Source: Branchiostoma floridae (lineage: Eukaryota; Chordata; Leptocardii; Amphioxiformes; Branchiostomatidae). From it: a stretch of 64,000 nt of DNA. Shown one piece after another: positions 1 through 10,971 of this stretch (the first letter of the stretch is position 1; each line of letters starts with the position of its first letter). The DNA is taken from contig NC_049995.1 of NCBI RefSeq assembly GCF_000003815.2, positions 7,895,626 to 7,959,625 of the forward strand, in the 5' to 3' direction. The notes under the pieces were generated by a model that saw only the letters and a list, made by a program, of their open reading frames with translations, had not been told where the DNA came from and made no database searches. A program made the translations under genes and the position numbers.

Positions 1-804
1 CTAGAAACACAGAATGGGTGTCTATTGGTCAAGACAATTGAAAAATGACCGGTACGCGCCGGTTTCCTACCTCGGGGTTTGGGAACCGGTCTGCGCCGGT
101 AACGGCAAGCGGCTCGCAGCAGCCGGCCGGTGCAGGTCCCTTCCAGTCCGTGCAGACGATATTGTGGGAAAGCGAGGAGAGCATCGACTGGCGTGACGTC
201 ATGAGGAATCCCGTGCTCTGATTGGCTCACAATGATGTAGCTCTGTCTGTGAGGGGAAAACTGGTCTGATCCGGTGTCGGGAACCGGCTCGAGCCAGTTT
301 GGGTCTTTTGTGAGGTGTGGCAGATCGCTTCACGGGTAATTAAGGTTCCGCGCGTGACACTTCTGTCTAGGGATCAAGTTTCCAGGTGGGTTGTCAAGGG
401 ATGCTGAGGTGTGGTCTCTTTTAATTTAAACGCACGTGGAGAAATCCCCTACGCTTCAGAAAATTGTGATGGAAATACATATGCGTGACTTGAAATAGAT
501 AAAATGACGAAGCAAGATTCAGGAAGTACAGGTAAAACCACATAAAAAGGAGGAACAGAAAAAGAGGAGAGGGCATTTTTCTGTGAGTAGAAACTACCTG
601 TTATCTCATCATGTGACGTAATCTCCAAGCAGATGTTGGGAAAGAGTATGTGACGTTTTTTGTAGTCTCCAACAGAAATTGAAATAACTGTACTGGTTAT
701 TGGGAGAATAAAGTTATTTGCCAGGCAATTTTGGCCAGCCAAAAGTAACATTTATTTCCGGTGAAAATGTTACCCTACTATGTGGACTGACTTCCCGGGC
801 CAAC
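1..804. other. gene-free flank, GC-rich at first
   Basis: No coding exon is recognised. The first 310 bases are GC-rich and repeat words built on AACCGG/GCCGGT. At about 621 stands ATCTCCAAGCAGAT, a word that recurs near 1526 and, as a variant, near 46100, so it marks a dispersed repeat. The short open frames here have no recognisable domain. Confidence 0.5.
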
Positions 805-806
805 TA

Positions 807-1291
807 CAGTCAAACCTGCCCAAGACGACCACCCGGGGGACCGGAAAAAAACGGTCGATTTGGACAGGTGGTCGCTGAGAAGAGTATTGACTCAAAACAT
901 GCCCGATGCAAAGTATAAATGGTTTCCGTTGTGCTTAATGGCAAATAGCAAGCACACTGCACGCACGCAAAGAAGCGATGTCTTTAATGTCAAATACAAC
1001 ACGCACACTGTAAACTGTAAATTCAACCCCAAAATCCGACGCAAACTGGCCGATTTCGGCACAAAATCGCGCTATTTATCATCAAAAATCGATGAAAACC
1101 TCAATTTTGAAAATGATGCGGTCGTTATGGGTCCCAATTTGGGCCGGTCGCGGTCGCGTTGGCCAGGTGGTCGTTGAGAAAAGGTCGCTTAATGCTTACG
1201 TCAATGGGAAAATAAATCGGGACCTAGAAAAAGCGGTCGAAATGGCCAGGTGGTCGCTGAGAAGAGGTGGTCGCTCGGGCAGGTTTGACTG
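807..1291. mobile_element. 485-bp non-autonomous TIR element flanked by TA
   Basis: The ends are exact inverted repeats: CAGTCAAACCTGCCC on the left and its complement ending in CTG on the right, each bordered by TA (805-806 and 1292-1293), as expected of a TA target duplication. Inside the ends lie at least three copies of a GGTCGN..GGCCAGGTGGTCGCTGAGAA-like word (about 853, 1143-1175, 1228-1262), so the element has repeated subterminal motifs of the kind transposases bind. No transposase frame survives. A Tc1/mariner-type assignment from the TA is possible but not proven. Confidence 0.8.
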
Positions 1292-1293
1292 TA

Positions 1294-2504
1294 TTCCCCA
1301 TTTTATTGTTTCTGCCCAGTCCTTCGATGCTTACCCCCATCTGGAAGGCCTGGTAAAGGCTATTAAACGTTTTCGGGTTCCATCTTCCTTTTTGTGACAC
1401 AGACAAACGGTACCGTTAGTTTGAAAACGTCGCGATATCCATCCAAACATCTGCTTGAGGATTGCGTCATATCTAGATCGTCAGTGTCAGGCGAGCCGAA
1501 ATATGTTGACATGTGGTTTTAGCTTATCTCCAAGCAGATACGACAAGGCAAAGTCGTGCCGTTTTTCAAGCGTCCATTTCCGCAAAAGGTATTAAAAGAA
1601 CTATAAAGGAGGAATGTTTCTGAATTATGGTGGTCCACTTAATAAGGAAACAAAACATTACACTGCCAGCTTTTGCAAATGATAAAAAGGTACAATAGCT
1701 GTTTATATATTTGTTTTTTTTTGTTGTTGTTGTTTTGTACAGCGTACCATACCCTAAAGCTTTCTCTCCCATGGGATATAGAAAGTGAGTGTAAGTGTTA
1801 ACGTGATTGATTAAGTAGATCTAGAAGAGATAAAAGATGCACAGATTTCCAAAACGTGAATAATTTTATCTTTGAAATCATCTTTTTCTTCTCGACACTC
1901 GTAGTTAGTCTCTACCAGACTACATTGGTTGCGGAGAAATAGTAGAAATTGGCCAATTAGATGAGTGATATGCCAAGAAAGTTAGTCCGCCATAGGGGAT
2001 TGCAACCCTGTAATATTTTAGTCGGACAACACCGCTGGCATACATGAATTTTCGTTTACTTGACAATGTGGTACTGCACTCAAGTTGCACAACGGATTAA
2101 CGCACACTTCTGTTAATTCCACTGATTCCCAAAATCACAAACTAGCTGGATAACTTCGCATTATTGCACCAGCCGAATAATTGCACAAAATACACTGTAA
2201 CAGTACATGTAGACTTAAGTTTTTGCAATATTGAAACAAAACAGTGTGCAATGCTTGTTGTTAGAAAAACTTTATACTACTATTTCTATTACTTTTCTAG
2301 CCACCTGTGAAGTTTGGTAGAGACCAAGTTGTTCTTACTTTTATTGTCCTCGCGAGATGATATTCGTGACTTTATAATAGATGGTGTCCCACTTGGTAAG
2401 CGTTTACCGAGTGCCTAGGTAATATATGCGTAGTCCACGACCGCAGGGGCAAATATTTGTGCCCGCCCGCAATACAAAACCGCAGGTGTGCTAACGTGAC
2501 ATCG
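1294..2504. other. gene-free, repeat remnants
   Basis: No exon recognised. 1526-1560 carries another ATCTCCAAGCAGAT copy. 1908-1980 is a decayed arm of the foldback family seen whole at 3671-3992 (TCTCTACCAGACT, then AATAGTAGAAATTGGCCAA). 2300-2330 is a further scrap of the same arm. The rest is AT-rich with short homopolymers. Confidence 0.45.
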
Positions 2505-3575
2505 GTATGTCACTCTGTGGTTCTACCGGCGCCATGGGGGCCTTTAAACCGGTTAGGTCTGCATTCAAACTCGGCAAAGAGTACGGAATGGAGAAGATAT
2601 AATTGATGGGCAAGTTGTTCTAAAGTGTCATGAAAAATACCGTCACACGTTGGGTTATCTTTTTTTATTGCCTTTCTTAGTGTGATAAGACACGTGAAGG
2701 AATTTCGCAAATATTAGACGATCAGAAGGCAGTGGAGGTCGTTTCAGGTCGTTCAACTTTACTAAAACGCTTACCATTTTAGCAATGTAATGTTGAAGAT
2801 GACCCCTAACCGGGCCTGTTTTGTATGCCATGTATGTGACTATGTGGTTCTAACGAGCCACGGGGCTTTTAACTTTAGAACTGCTTCCCGACCGCATAGT
2901 CTTTTTGCGGCGAATGCCCACAAACGCCCACTCTGGAGAAGTACGCGCAACACGAATCTCGTTTTTTTTTACTTGGAATATGTCCACGTTGTGCTCCCAT
3001 GCATTAATCCTGAGTTACAAGTCAATCCGCATGATTGATCCGAAGTGACATAAATCAAAGTTGACGATTTTCGATGGTCTTTTTAGCGAATGCCTAGCAA
3101 AAAGTCTTTAGCGAATGCCCACTATATCCACAAAAATATCAAGCGTCGCGCAACGGCGCCTGACCCTACCACGACAAATATGTTCAAGAAGGTGTCCCAT
3201 TGATGTGTGCGAAGTTTCCGTGCTTTACAAGCTTTCTAAGTCCCTTTTTGGTCAAAATGTACGGCGCCAATACTCCCATACATTAGCACTAAGAATCCCC
3301 CCTTCCAAACTCGGCAAAGAGTACAGAATGGAGAAGATATGATTGATGGGCACATTGTTCGATGGTGTCATGAAAATACCGACACACGTGCACAATTTGG
3401 GTTATCTTTTTTTATTGCCTTTCTTATCATTGGAGCCTGATAAGACACGGGGAAGCATTTCGCAAATATAAGACGAGCAAAGGGGAGTGGAGGTCGTTGC
3501 AGGTCGTTCAACTTTACTAAGACACTTGTGTAATGTTGAAGATGACCCCTAACCGGGCCTATTTTGTATGCCATG
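2505..3575 (+). repeat. direct segmental duplication of about 270 bp, 737 bp apart
   Basis: 2568-2840 and 3305-3575 align along their whole length, sharing AACTCGGCAAAGAGTAC, GGGTTATCTTTTTTTATTGC, GTTCAACTTTACTAA and GACCCCTAACCGGGCCT, with small indels (the second copy gains a block near 3430). A shorter third relationship links 2507-2550 with 2834-2870 around ATGTGGTTCTA. Open frames overlapping this block are frame-broken between copies, so this is non-coding repeat. Confidence 0.8.
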
Positions 3576-3670
3576 AGAAGATCGGAATGTCACTGAGCAA
3601 GTCTGTTGTAATGGTTGAAACACACCCGCTCCCAGTATAATTGTAGCTTTGCAGTACAAAATGTCAATCC

Positions 3671-3992
3671 CTAAAGGTGGGGTCACACATGCGTACTAGT
3701 ATATATTCAAGTCCGTTTGAGGTGCGTATAACGCTCTTAGTCTTTACCAGGCTCCACAGGTCGCGGGAAAATAGTACAAATTGGACAAATGTAGATACAT
3801 AACATGCCAGATGAGTTAGCTGACCGAGAAGTATGGATAGCGACCCAGCTAACTCGTCTGACATGTTACCTGTTTACGTTTGTCCAATTTCTAATATTTT
3901 TCCAACGACCTGTGGAGCCTGGTGGAGGCAAATACTCCCATGCGCGCCTCATACGGACTTAAATATATACGCAGGTGTGACCCCACCTTTAG
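3671..3992. mobile_element. 322-bp foldback element
   Basis: The two halves are inverted copies. It begins CTAAAGGTGGGGTCACAC and ends with the exact complement GTGTGACCCCACCTTTAG. Inward, both arms carry AAGTCCGTNTGAG, the CAGGCTCCACAGGTCG word, TTGGACAAA and a CATGTNAGACGAGTTAGCT block, meeting near 3835. Arms are about 155 bp with scattered mismatches. Decayed single arms recur near 1908, 8030, 25180, 29390 and 33425. No protein is encoded. Confidence 0.8.
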
Positions 3993-4857
3993 CCTGGGTG
4001 TCATCCGATTACTTAGGGACCGCCCTGAAAATTAATTGGTGGCGTGTCTATACATGTGCACAAGAACTCGATACCAGGTTTGATCCCACTCTGACATGTT
4101 GTAATTTAAAGATTGCATTCGTCATCAATTTTTGATGGTACTTAGACACATAAGGGACTTGATAATTTTGATAAAGCACATGCGTTTGTTTGAGGATTTT
4201 TTATTGACATGTTATATGTTGTGTATGTTACAAACTGTATGTGTCCAAGTATTATGTGTATTGCTCCTGGAACAGTAGTTGTTGCAATGATATGCGATTG
4301 TCAACAACTAAAGGAGTCAATCAACAATAAACAATTAACAATGGTGACATAAAGCTGGCGATCCCGTATATAAGGAAGCTTCAGGTATAAGCCACAGCCA
4401 CCGCTGCACATAAAAAAAACCCAGCACACTTATCGAGAAAAGTAGGGGTGTCCGGTATGTGGTGTGCTTGGCAAAAAAAAAAACAAGCCTCAGAAGTAAA
4501 GCTGCCTATTTCACTACCAACCACTACCAGAAAAAAATCTTTCTCCACCCAAATTGAGGATGAAAAATAATATTAAAATGAATGCAAAAATTAAAACGCA
4601 CTGCCGATGGCGATACACCGTATAGCCACCATAGCAGGCTTCTTGTCGGCTCCCTGGACCAAGAAGCCTGCTCTTTAACTACCAGCTCTCCCAATGATAA
4701 CAGCCTTTAAAAGTGACGAAGGCGTTATAGTTACTGAAGACTATAATTATGTCATTAACTAAGACAATAATGTGATTATGTGTAGGGAATACATTACCTG
4801 TGATAGATAGGTAGCCGACGACCACGCTATCTCTCCTAAGGTGGATCTAAAATGGTA
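3993..4857. other. gene-free, with a 13-bp perfect hairpin
   Basis: No exon recognised. 4408-4452 matches the SINE tail word (AACCCAGCACACTTATCGAG followed by AGTAGGGGTG). At 4633-4645 and 4660-4672 the 13-mer AGCAGGCTTCTTG and its complement form a perfect stem with a 14-base loop. Otherwise AT-rich. Confidence 0.5.
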
Positions 4858-5066
4858 CTGTAAATGCATTTAAGTTCGCGGGGATTTAATTTCGCGGTAG
4901 CGGAAAAATTGACTTTTCGCGGTGGTTTCAATTTCGCGGTAGCACCATGCATTGTAGTCTCTTACTGTTATGAAAAAAAAATTCGCGGTGGTTTTAATTT
5001 CGCGGTGAAGCGGCCGCCGCCAAAACCGCGAACATTAATCCACCGCGAACATTTCTTCATTTACAG
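4858..5066. mobile_element. TA-flanked MITE with CTGTAAATGC ends, copy 1
   Basis: The element starts CTGTAAATGCATT and ends TTCATTTACAG, with TA on each side (4856-4857, 5067-5068). The interior repeats TTCGCGGT and TTTTAATTTCGCGGT in both orientations and ends with CCGCGAACATTAATCCACCG, shared with copies at 12843-13034 and 29785-29866. Non-coding; a Tc1/mariner-like MITE is the likeliest class. Confidence 0.85.
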
Positions 5067-5186
5067 TATTGTCTTCTGTTGGTTACAAATCAATGCAGTA
5101 GGTATTATCATCATCACAAACATCAATACTTACAAAAAGACACCATGATCATCATCTTCATCACTACCAGGCGATTCCAGGTAATA

Positions 5187-5313
5187 ATGCAGTAACTCAA
5201 GCAACTGGGTATGATTTTGAAAACTAGTGTGACTGATGAAAGACAACTTGCGGCTGTTGTCTGAAACGTCTGACCATTTTCAAATCATATAGAGTTGCTT
5301 GGGTAACTGCATT
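5187..5313. mobile_element. 127-bp foldback element
   Basis: Arms AATGCAGTAACTCAAGCAAC and, inverted, GTTGCTTGGGTAACTGCATT pair over about 35 bases including ATGATTTTGAAAA/TTTTCAAATCAT. The loop contains GACAACTTGCGGCTGTTGTC, itself a small hairpin, followed by TGAAACGTCTGACC. No coding content. Confidence 0.7.
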
Positions 5314-6305
5314 TTGGTGCATCATCATCATTATCTCGGACAAGATTAGTTCACATCCTTAGTTTTATACTTGCTTCCTAAGAACAAATTGTTTATGTGA
5401 CTCTAGGTTGTACCTAGCGTAACACCCCATGACTTAACATAACATAACCAGCGTAACATAACCATTATAATCAAAATTAGCTTTTATTATAGTTTATAGT
5501 CTCCCTGTAAATTGTTTGGGATCACCTAGCCTGGTTTTAGAATCTTTACATTCTATGATAACTGCCGAGCCTGTTTGTTCTCTTAAGACGACAAAATCCG
5601 ACAGCTATAATAGGTTTTGGATTCCAAGCTAGGGTTCATGATGAAACTATGCCACAAACACTTTGAAATTTAGACGACCTAGTCAAAGGTCTACGTGCCG
5701 TTTTAAACGTTTAAAACGGCCAAACATTCAAAATTTCAAATGAACTGTCACACCAACGGCCATTGACCGACACAAGTGCCATGTTATCACTGGCCTACTT
5801 CATTCGTTACTAGGTCAGGGAAAATGTTAATGAAAACTCTAATAAAAGTGTCTAAGTTTTCGCTTAGACATTGGTAAATTGGTGACAAACACGCGGAAAG
5901 AAAGCAATAAGAACCGCAGGTGTATCAACAATGCCGTGTCCATCACTTGGCTCCATTCCGAAGAAGAACAACGGTCAAGTCGTGTTTGAAGAAGCCATAC
6001 CGTTGACTTTTAGCACAGTAGTTTTTCTCACAAAGGGTATACTGGTAGTATGTAGAAAGGCTGAATGGCAAAACTGTGTCCTTGTACCAAACGCTCTACT
6101 GTTGCCACGAGTCATCTTAGCTAATTACTAAGTATATAGTCTTGGCATGTCTTTTTTCACAGAAAAAGAAGAAAACAAGAATAATCTTGAAGGGTATACT
6201 GGCAGGGTTCTGGAATAGGAGCTTCCGTTGAAAGAGCCTAGTATCAATTGAAATGAAGAACCGTTTATAGTAACATATATATAGTAACCTCTCTTTCTCC
6301 CCCCA
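5314..6305. other. gene-free; 24-bp perfect palindrome
   Basis: No exon recognised. 5697-5720 is a perfect 24-base palindrome centred on AAACGTTT. 5849-5870 is a small stem (TGTCTAAG/CTTAGACA with a TTTTCG loop). The rest shows nothing recognisable. Confidence 0.5.
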
Positions 6306-6412
6306 TACCTCTCTCTCTCTCTCTCTCTTTCTCTCTCACTCTCTCTCTCTCACTCACTCTGTGGATTATGTGTGCTTATTTTTTGTGTACGTATGTGAGT
6401 GTGTCAGTGTGT

Positions 6413-6450
<38 letters not shown>

Positions 6451-6585
6451 GCGCGCCCATTCAGCGGTTTGTGTATATGCGTATGTGTGTGCGTGCGTGT
6501 GTGTCTGTATGTCACGCATGTTTGTTTACGTGTGTGTGTTTACGTATTCTCGCGCGTTTTTGTTTGTGTTTGTGTGTGGCAATGG
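6306..6585 (+). repeat. CT-rich then TG-rich microsatellite
   Basis: A (CT)n-rich tract (6306-6360) is followed by interrupted GTGTCA and (TG)n runs to about 6585. The Cys/Val-rich frames across it are artefacts of the TG repeat. Confidence 0.9.
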
Positions 6586-6789
6586 CTATTATTAAATATA
6601 TTGAGGCGTTATGTAACAAAAACAACCTCCTTCAAAGCCCTGCAAAAGTAGGATCAAGAGGTTCAAGAACTGCCCACAGGCGACTCCACTTAGTTGAAGG
6701 GCCAACGCAAAGTTTATCTACTGATAAGCCGAAGTGTACACCCCTATTTGTTGGACTGTTATCAGAAACCCTGGCCTATACGAAAGATA

Positions 6790-7105
6790 AACTTTCTACC
6801 CTCTGCTTACTCTATACCAGCCCCCTACTGATAACGTTGATTTAAGATATAATCTTCTATGCAGAAAAACCAGCCCCAAATTAGGGATGGTTGGTAAGGG
6901 GACTGAGCTTGCCTTGTAGAAAATTTCTTTGTGATTGGAGTCAAAAAAACAGTTTCACTCGATACACTTTCTACAGTAGCCTTTGCTTACTCTATATCAG
7001 TCCCCTGCCGATTACGTTGAATTGAAAATCTTCTATAAATAGCAACCGGCCAAAAATTAGGGATGGTTGGTAAGGGCACTGAGTTTGCCTTGGAGAAAAT
7101 TTGAG
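6790..7105 (+). repeat. direct duplication of about 140 bp
   Basis: 6790-6930 and 6964-7105 share TTTGCTTACTCTATA, CAGTCCCCT, ATTACGTTGA, AAATTAGGGATGGTTGGTAA and GCCTTGNAGAAAATTT in the same order at an offset of about 174 bases. Non-coding. Confidence 0.75.
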
Positions 7106-7340
7106 TCTACCAGAGTCTTTTGGTTTGAGTCCCAGGCAGGCCCCAATATTGTGTCTTTGGGTAAGCACTGACACCTTTGTACTCACTCAACTGAGGCCAC
7201 AACAAGTGTCCAGCTTTGGTTAGGGACGTCCAATCAGAAGAGACGTAGAGTCTGAGGTTCCGGTGTTTGAGGCGACCCACACCTCGAGCACGTTACAAAT
7301 CTTGATAAAAATCTTGTAGAAAAGATGTGAGTGGATCAAA
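7106..7340 (+). mobile_element. SINE body/tail fragment
   Basis: Contains a B-box-like GGTTTGAGTCCCAGG near 7120, then TTTGGGTAAGCACT, GGTTAGGGACGTCC, GACCCACACCTCGAGCACGTTA and GTGAGTGGATCAAACCC, the same word order as the SINEs at 19187-20295 and 21285-21930. The head is degraded. Confidence 0.55.
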
Positions 7341-7653
7341 CCCTACTGTCCAGTCTTACGTAGCTTACTAGTATACATGCTGTAGACAGCCGGTGTGTTA
7401 CTGTGTCTTGAAGCGGTTTACGGGCTATGATAAACAAAAAGAGTTGAGCTAAAACCAGCTATTTTGGGCCAATTTCTGAAACGTTCTGAACTTTACAGGG
7501 AGGTCCGGTGGGTACTACCCTTTGCTCCGGTGAGAGAACTTGTGAAGCTATTCTCCCGATGGGATCAAATAAAGAACGCTGACCTTGTATTTGCTGAAGG
7601 TCACGCTCCAACAGACAAGTTGGTTGGACGCCGCCACCCAGACGCAGGTGGGT

Positions 7654-7871
7654 CAATATTAGCGCTGAGACAGCAACTTTCTGCCGTGTGAAAAGTTCAA
7701 ACCGACTCTCAAGGTGGTATCTCACTGCGCCTGGGGCACCGGTGCGGCACTGCGGGGTTCGTACATTGCGGCACTGTTGTGGTACTTTCGCCGATTTTGT
7801 ATAATTTCATCATCAATATTAGCGCTGAGACAGCAACTTTCCGCCCGTGTGAAAAGTTCAAACCGACTCTT
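7654..7871 (+). repeat. 58-bp direct repeat
   Basis: 7654-7709 and 7812-7871 are nearly identical (TCAATATTAGCGCTGAGACA, then GTGTGAAAAGTTCAAACCG), separated by about 100 bases. The open frames spanning them have no recognised domain. Confidence 0.8.
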
Positions 7872-8365
7872 GGTCATAAGTTTAGGAACAAACTCTGTAA
7901 GTATAGTGCTAGTTACTAGTTATTGTGCAATGAAAATTGTTAGAATTCAACGCCCTTCCTATGGTGCATATGACGGCGACCATCTCCGTCTTGGCCGCAC
8001 AAATTTCGTGCAATCACCACAGCAGAGTAGCCTCTACCAGGCTCCACATGTCGCTGGAAAAATAGTAGAAATTGGCGAAATAAACATTAAAAACGCCAGA
8101 GAAGTACAGTTTGTGACCTAAGGCCGGCCAACACTCCTAGGCCAATGAACTCCTAGGATCCCACTAGGCTTTTATTCCTAACTTGGCTATTTAGACAGTC
8201 GGGAATCTTGTAAAGACTAGCAGCAGATGGCTAGTACACTGGTAGTGGTCTGTGTGTCCAATTGCAACTGCCATACTCTTTCCCAAGCGAGTGCCATACT
8301 CTTTCCCAAAATGAGTGCTAAGCAGAGATATATATTAGCATTTACCGTTTTTAAAGTCTTTTGTA
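7872..8365. other. gene-free
   Basis: No exon recognised. 8025-8080 is a foldback-arm remnant (CTCTACCAGGCTCCACATGTCG). 8270-8310 has a two-copy repeat of TGCCATACTCTTTCCCAA. Confidence 0.4.
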
Positions 8366-8441
8366 TGGCTTAGTTGGGGATCGAACTCACGACCTGCCGA
8401 ATGCAAGACAAACACTCTGCCCACTTGGCCATGGTACCAGT
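8366..8441 (-). mobile_element. tRNA-derived SINE head
   Basis: On the minus strand the stretch has an A-box-like TGGCCAAGTGGG and, about 45 bases on, a B-box-like GAGTTCGATCCCC, with CTTGCATTCGG where an anticodon arm would sit. It cannot fold as a full tRNA with paired acceptor ends (GGTACCA against AACTAAGCC does not pair), so it is a tRNA-derived repeat and not a functional gene. Confidence 0.6.
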
Positions 8442-8813
8442 CAAGTGTGTTCCTGCATATTTTAGTTAAACGTTACACCAAGAGCTTCAGTATGATTTCT
8501 TCGGCTCAGTGATAAGAATGTCGTGGACTGGAGCCAAGAATTTTAAGGCTTTCTAAGATCAAATTAAGACAAGATTTAAGAGAACAAAGCTAAATAGTTT
8601 CGTCCAATGTCCAACTACTACAAAACTACCACATATTTCATCCGGCTCAGTGAATTTTGTGGATTATAGGCAAGAATTTAGAGGCTTTAAGAATTTAGGA
8701 GAGCAAACGATGCTGCATATTCTGGTTAAATAACACACACTAAGAACTGCACCATAGTATACACTTTTTTCTGTGGATTGGCGCCCTCAAAATTAATGTC
8801 TCTCTCTACATAC

Positions 8814-8816
<3 letters not shown>

Positions 8817-8864
<48 letters not shown>
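8817..8864 (+). repeat. (AG)n microsatellite
   Basis: About 24 uninterrupted AG units, preceded by an inverted TCTCTCT stretch and ACATACATACA. Confidence 0.95.
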
Positions 8865-8866
<2 letters not shown>

Positions 8867-10285
8867 TATACTCAGTCTTGTCGTTGCCGTGTATTCTTGC
8901 GCTAGTACTGGTTTCATGCATCATGCACAATAGCTCCAATAAGGCAATCTTATCACAGTCTTATGCACAGAATTAAAGGCTATCTCAGCTAAAATCAATA
9001 GGACAAAAGTAAGAGTCTAGACAAATAAAATAGCTCAATGGCTCCATCGCCTCGGCATTCTATCCTTTTGCAATGGCGTTTCATGCCATTATGCGTGGTA
9101 CAATAGAACCAAGGCCAACTGAAACAGTACACCGAACCACATGCAAACATACTGAGCGCTAAAGCCTGTGTCACAAATGAAGCGAACGACGGCCAAATTT
9201 TTAGATCGTCTAGAGCTCGCCGATTAATTTCAAAATCGCCCGAGCGTCGACCGAATTTTTCGCTGAAAATCTGGACTGTTGGACTGGGCTGGGTGTTTCA
9301 TTCCTGAAACTTAAGTTATTATCTTTTCTGTCTTTTTAGGGTACACCTGACATCACATGGATGTTTAAATCCCAAGGGACGAGCTGCTAAAATAACCCAA
9401 AAGTCCTAGTAATCGCCAGGACGTCGTTCGTTCTTCGGCCGAAAATTCACATTTGCATCTCGCCAACAAGTCGACAGAGCTCAGTTAACGCTGTTGATTT
9501 GTGACGGGGGTTTAATCGAGGCATTGGAGTACGGACGTCCACATTTTCCGACTCTCTTGGCTTATTGTTTCTCTCCTTACAAACTGACTGATTTGATAAA
9601 TCATGCGCAAACAGTTTAGGCCGCTTTCTACAGTTCAAAAGCTAACAGACAGAGGTACAACTGAACATTCGTCGCCATTCTTGCCTTTGTATTTTCTTAC
9701 GAGCGTTTAAGGCAAACAAAACGACTCTTTTGTAAGAAACAGCCTTGCTTCACCTGTCTGCATTCCTGTCCTCAGTTGATAGATGGGTCGTTTGTCACCT
9801 GACAACAGGTGTGTTGCAGGTATACACTTGTCACCAACATACCTGGGCACGTCTTCGTTGACACTAATCTCTTAATACACTTGTTGAAAGCTCTTGGAAG
9901 AAATTTACATTTCAAACTGTTCTGTCAGCTTAAGGGGGTTCTATGTTTGGTCTGTTTTGGGGAGGTTAATAGACTTAAGAGTTAAGAGTCTAAAGATGTC
10001 CCAAAGATATTATTTGTCCTTTGTTACTTAATCCCTAGTTAAACATAGCGGACTATGGCCTCCTGACCTTCTCCAGACCAAGGTTGGGAGCTAGTCGCGA
10101 GCAAGGTCATCTGTGGTTGAGAGTTGGTCGGCAAGGTTGTCTACGTATACTGGTCTTGAAAACGTCGCCGGTGCGCAAGTCGACTACAAGTTGAAAAATA
10201 AAAACTTGGAAAGTCATATTCATCTTAGGTTTAATCATATTCAATATAATATAATAGAATAGGATGGATTCCAGGTTACTCCCAA
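8865..10285. other. gene-free; decayed repeats
   Basis: No exon recognised. 9172-9450 may be a decayed inverted-repeat element (GAAGCGAACGACGGCC against GTCGTTCGTTCTTCGGCC). 10063-10180 is a copy of the dispersed repeat also found inverted at 45414-45530 (GAGCAAGGTCATCTGTGGTT). The rest shows nothing. Confidence 0.45.
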
Positions 10286-10529
10286 ACTAACTCACCTGTA
10301 TTTCCTTTAAACTACTCGAACACATTATCCATAGCCATATCATAAAACACTTATAGAAGGCCACAATATACTAACGGACTCCAGCATGGTTTCAGAGCAA
10401 AGCGATCCACAGACACAAGGCTTATTCTAACAGTTCACGACAAAGCTGGGACACTGAACGGTAAAAGACAGGTGGATCTAGCAATAGTTGATTTCACTAA
10501 AGCCTTCGACAAAAGTCCCACATAGCAGA
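10286..10529 (+). mobile_element. dead LINE reverse transcriptase fragment
   Basis: Conceptual translation gives KLLEHIIHSHIIKHL in one frame and, one frame on, GLQHGFRAKRSTDTRLILTV followed by QVDLAIVDFTKAFDK. These are conserved blocks of CR1/Jockey-type non-LTR reverse transcriptase ahead of the catalytic region. A frameshift near 10360 and a stop just after AFDKSP kill it, and no other part of the polymerase is nearby. The 3' half was lost or displaced; a SINE and the POMK exon follow. Confidence 0.85.
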
Positions 10530-10656
10530 CACAGATACAGCACCGACCTTGGTTGGGAAGTGGTCGGAGTTAAGTCGTGGGAAGGTCCTGAATGTGGGAC
10601 AGGTGATTTATTCGCTGTTTCATGTAGCGTGTTAAAGACGTACCTAACTTGTACAC

Positions 10657-10803
10657 AGTCGCATAGCGCAACGGTAGGGTGTTTGGGTCAAGGCCCAGAG
10701 GTCATGGGTTCGAGTCCGACGGTATTCTTCGACGTTTTGTCCTTGGAAATGAACTTCTTGTCTTCACACAGTTTGGTACCTAGCTTCGGTTTGGACAACA
10801 CTA
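10657..10803 (+). mobile_element. tRNA-derived SINE, head and part of body
   Basis: The A-box-like TAGCGCAACGG and B-box GGGTTCGAGTCC are spaced as in a tRNA head, followed by GTCCTTGGAAA and GTACCTAGCTTCGGTTTGG, body words shared with the copy at 21285. Two short frames cover it but are not coding. Confidence 0.7.
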
Positions 10804-10971
10804 TGATATATATAGGATCTTAAATAGAGGTTCATGTTTGAGTAGAGCCACAACTCGAGTAATCTCGAACCAGATCCACGGTGCGTAATGTATAGTATCA
10901 AACTCCGGTGCCCGTTTGACCCCCTTGGCCGGCTACACTCCTTGGCCAGCTTTGATACTATCTTATATTAG

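Noticed and set aside
6368..6845. Cys/Val-rich open frames of 60-148 codons
   Set aside because: They are translations of a TG microsatellite and run out of any pattern beyond it.
8366..8441. tRNA-Ala gene
   Set aside because: A and B boxes are present but the acceptor ends do not pair; better explained as a SINE head.
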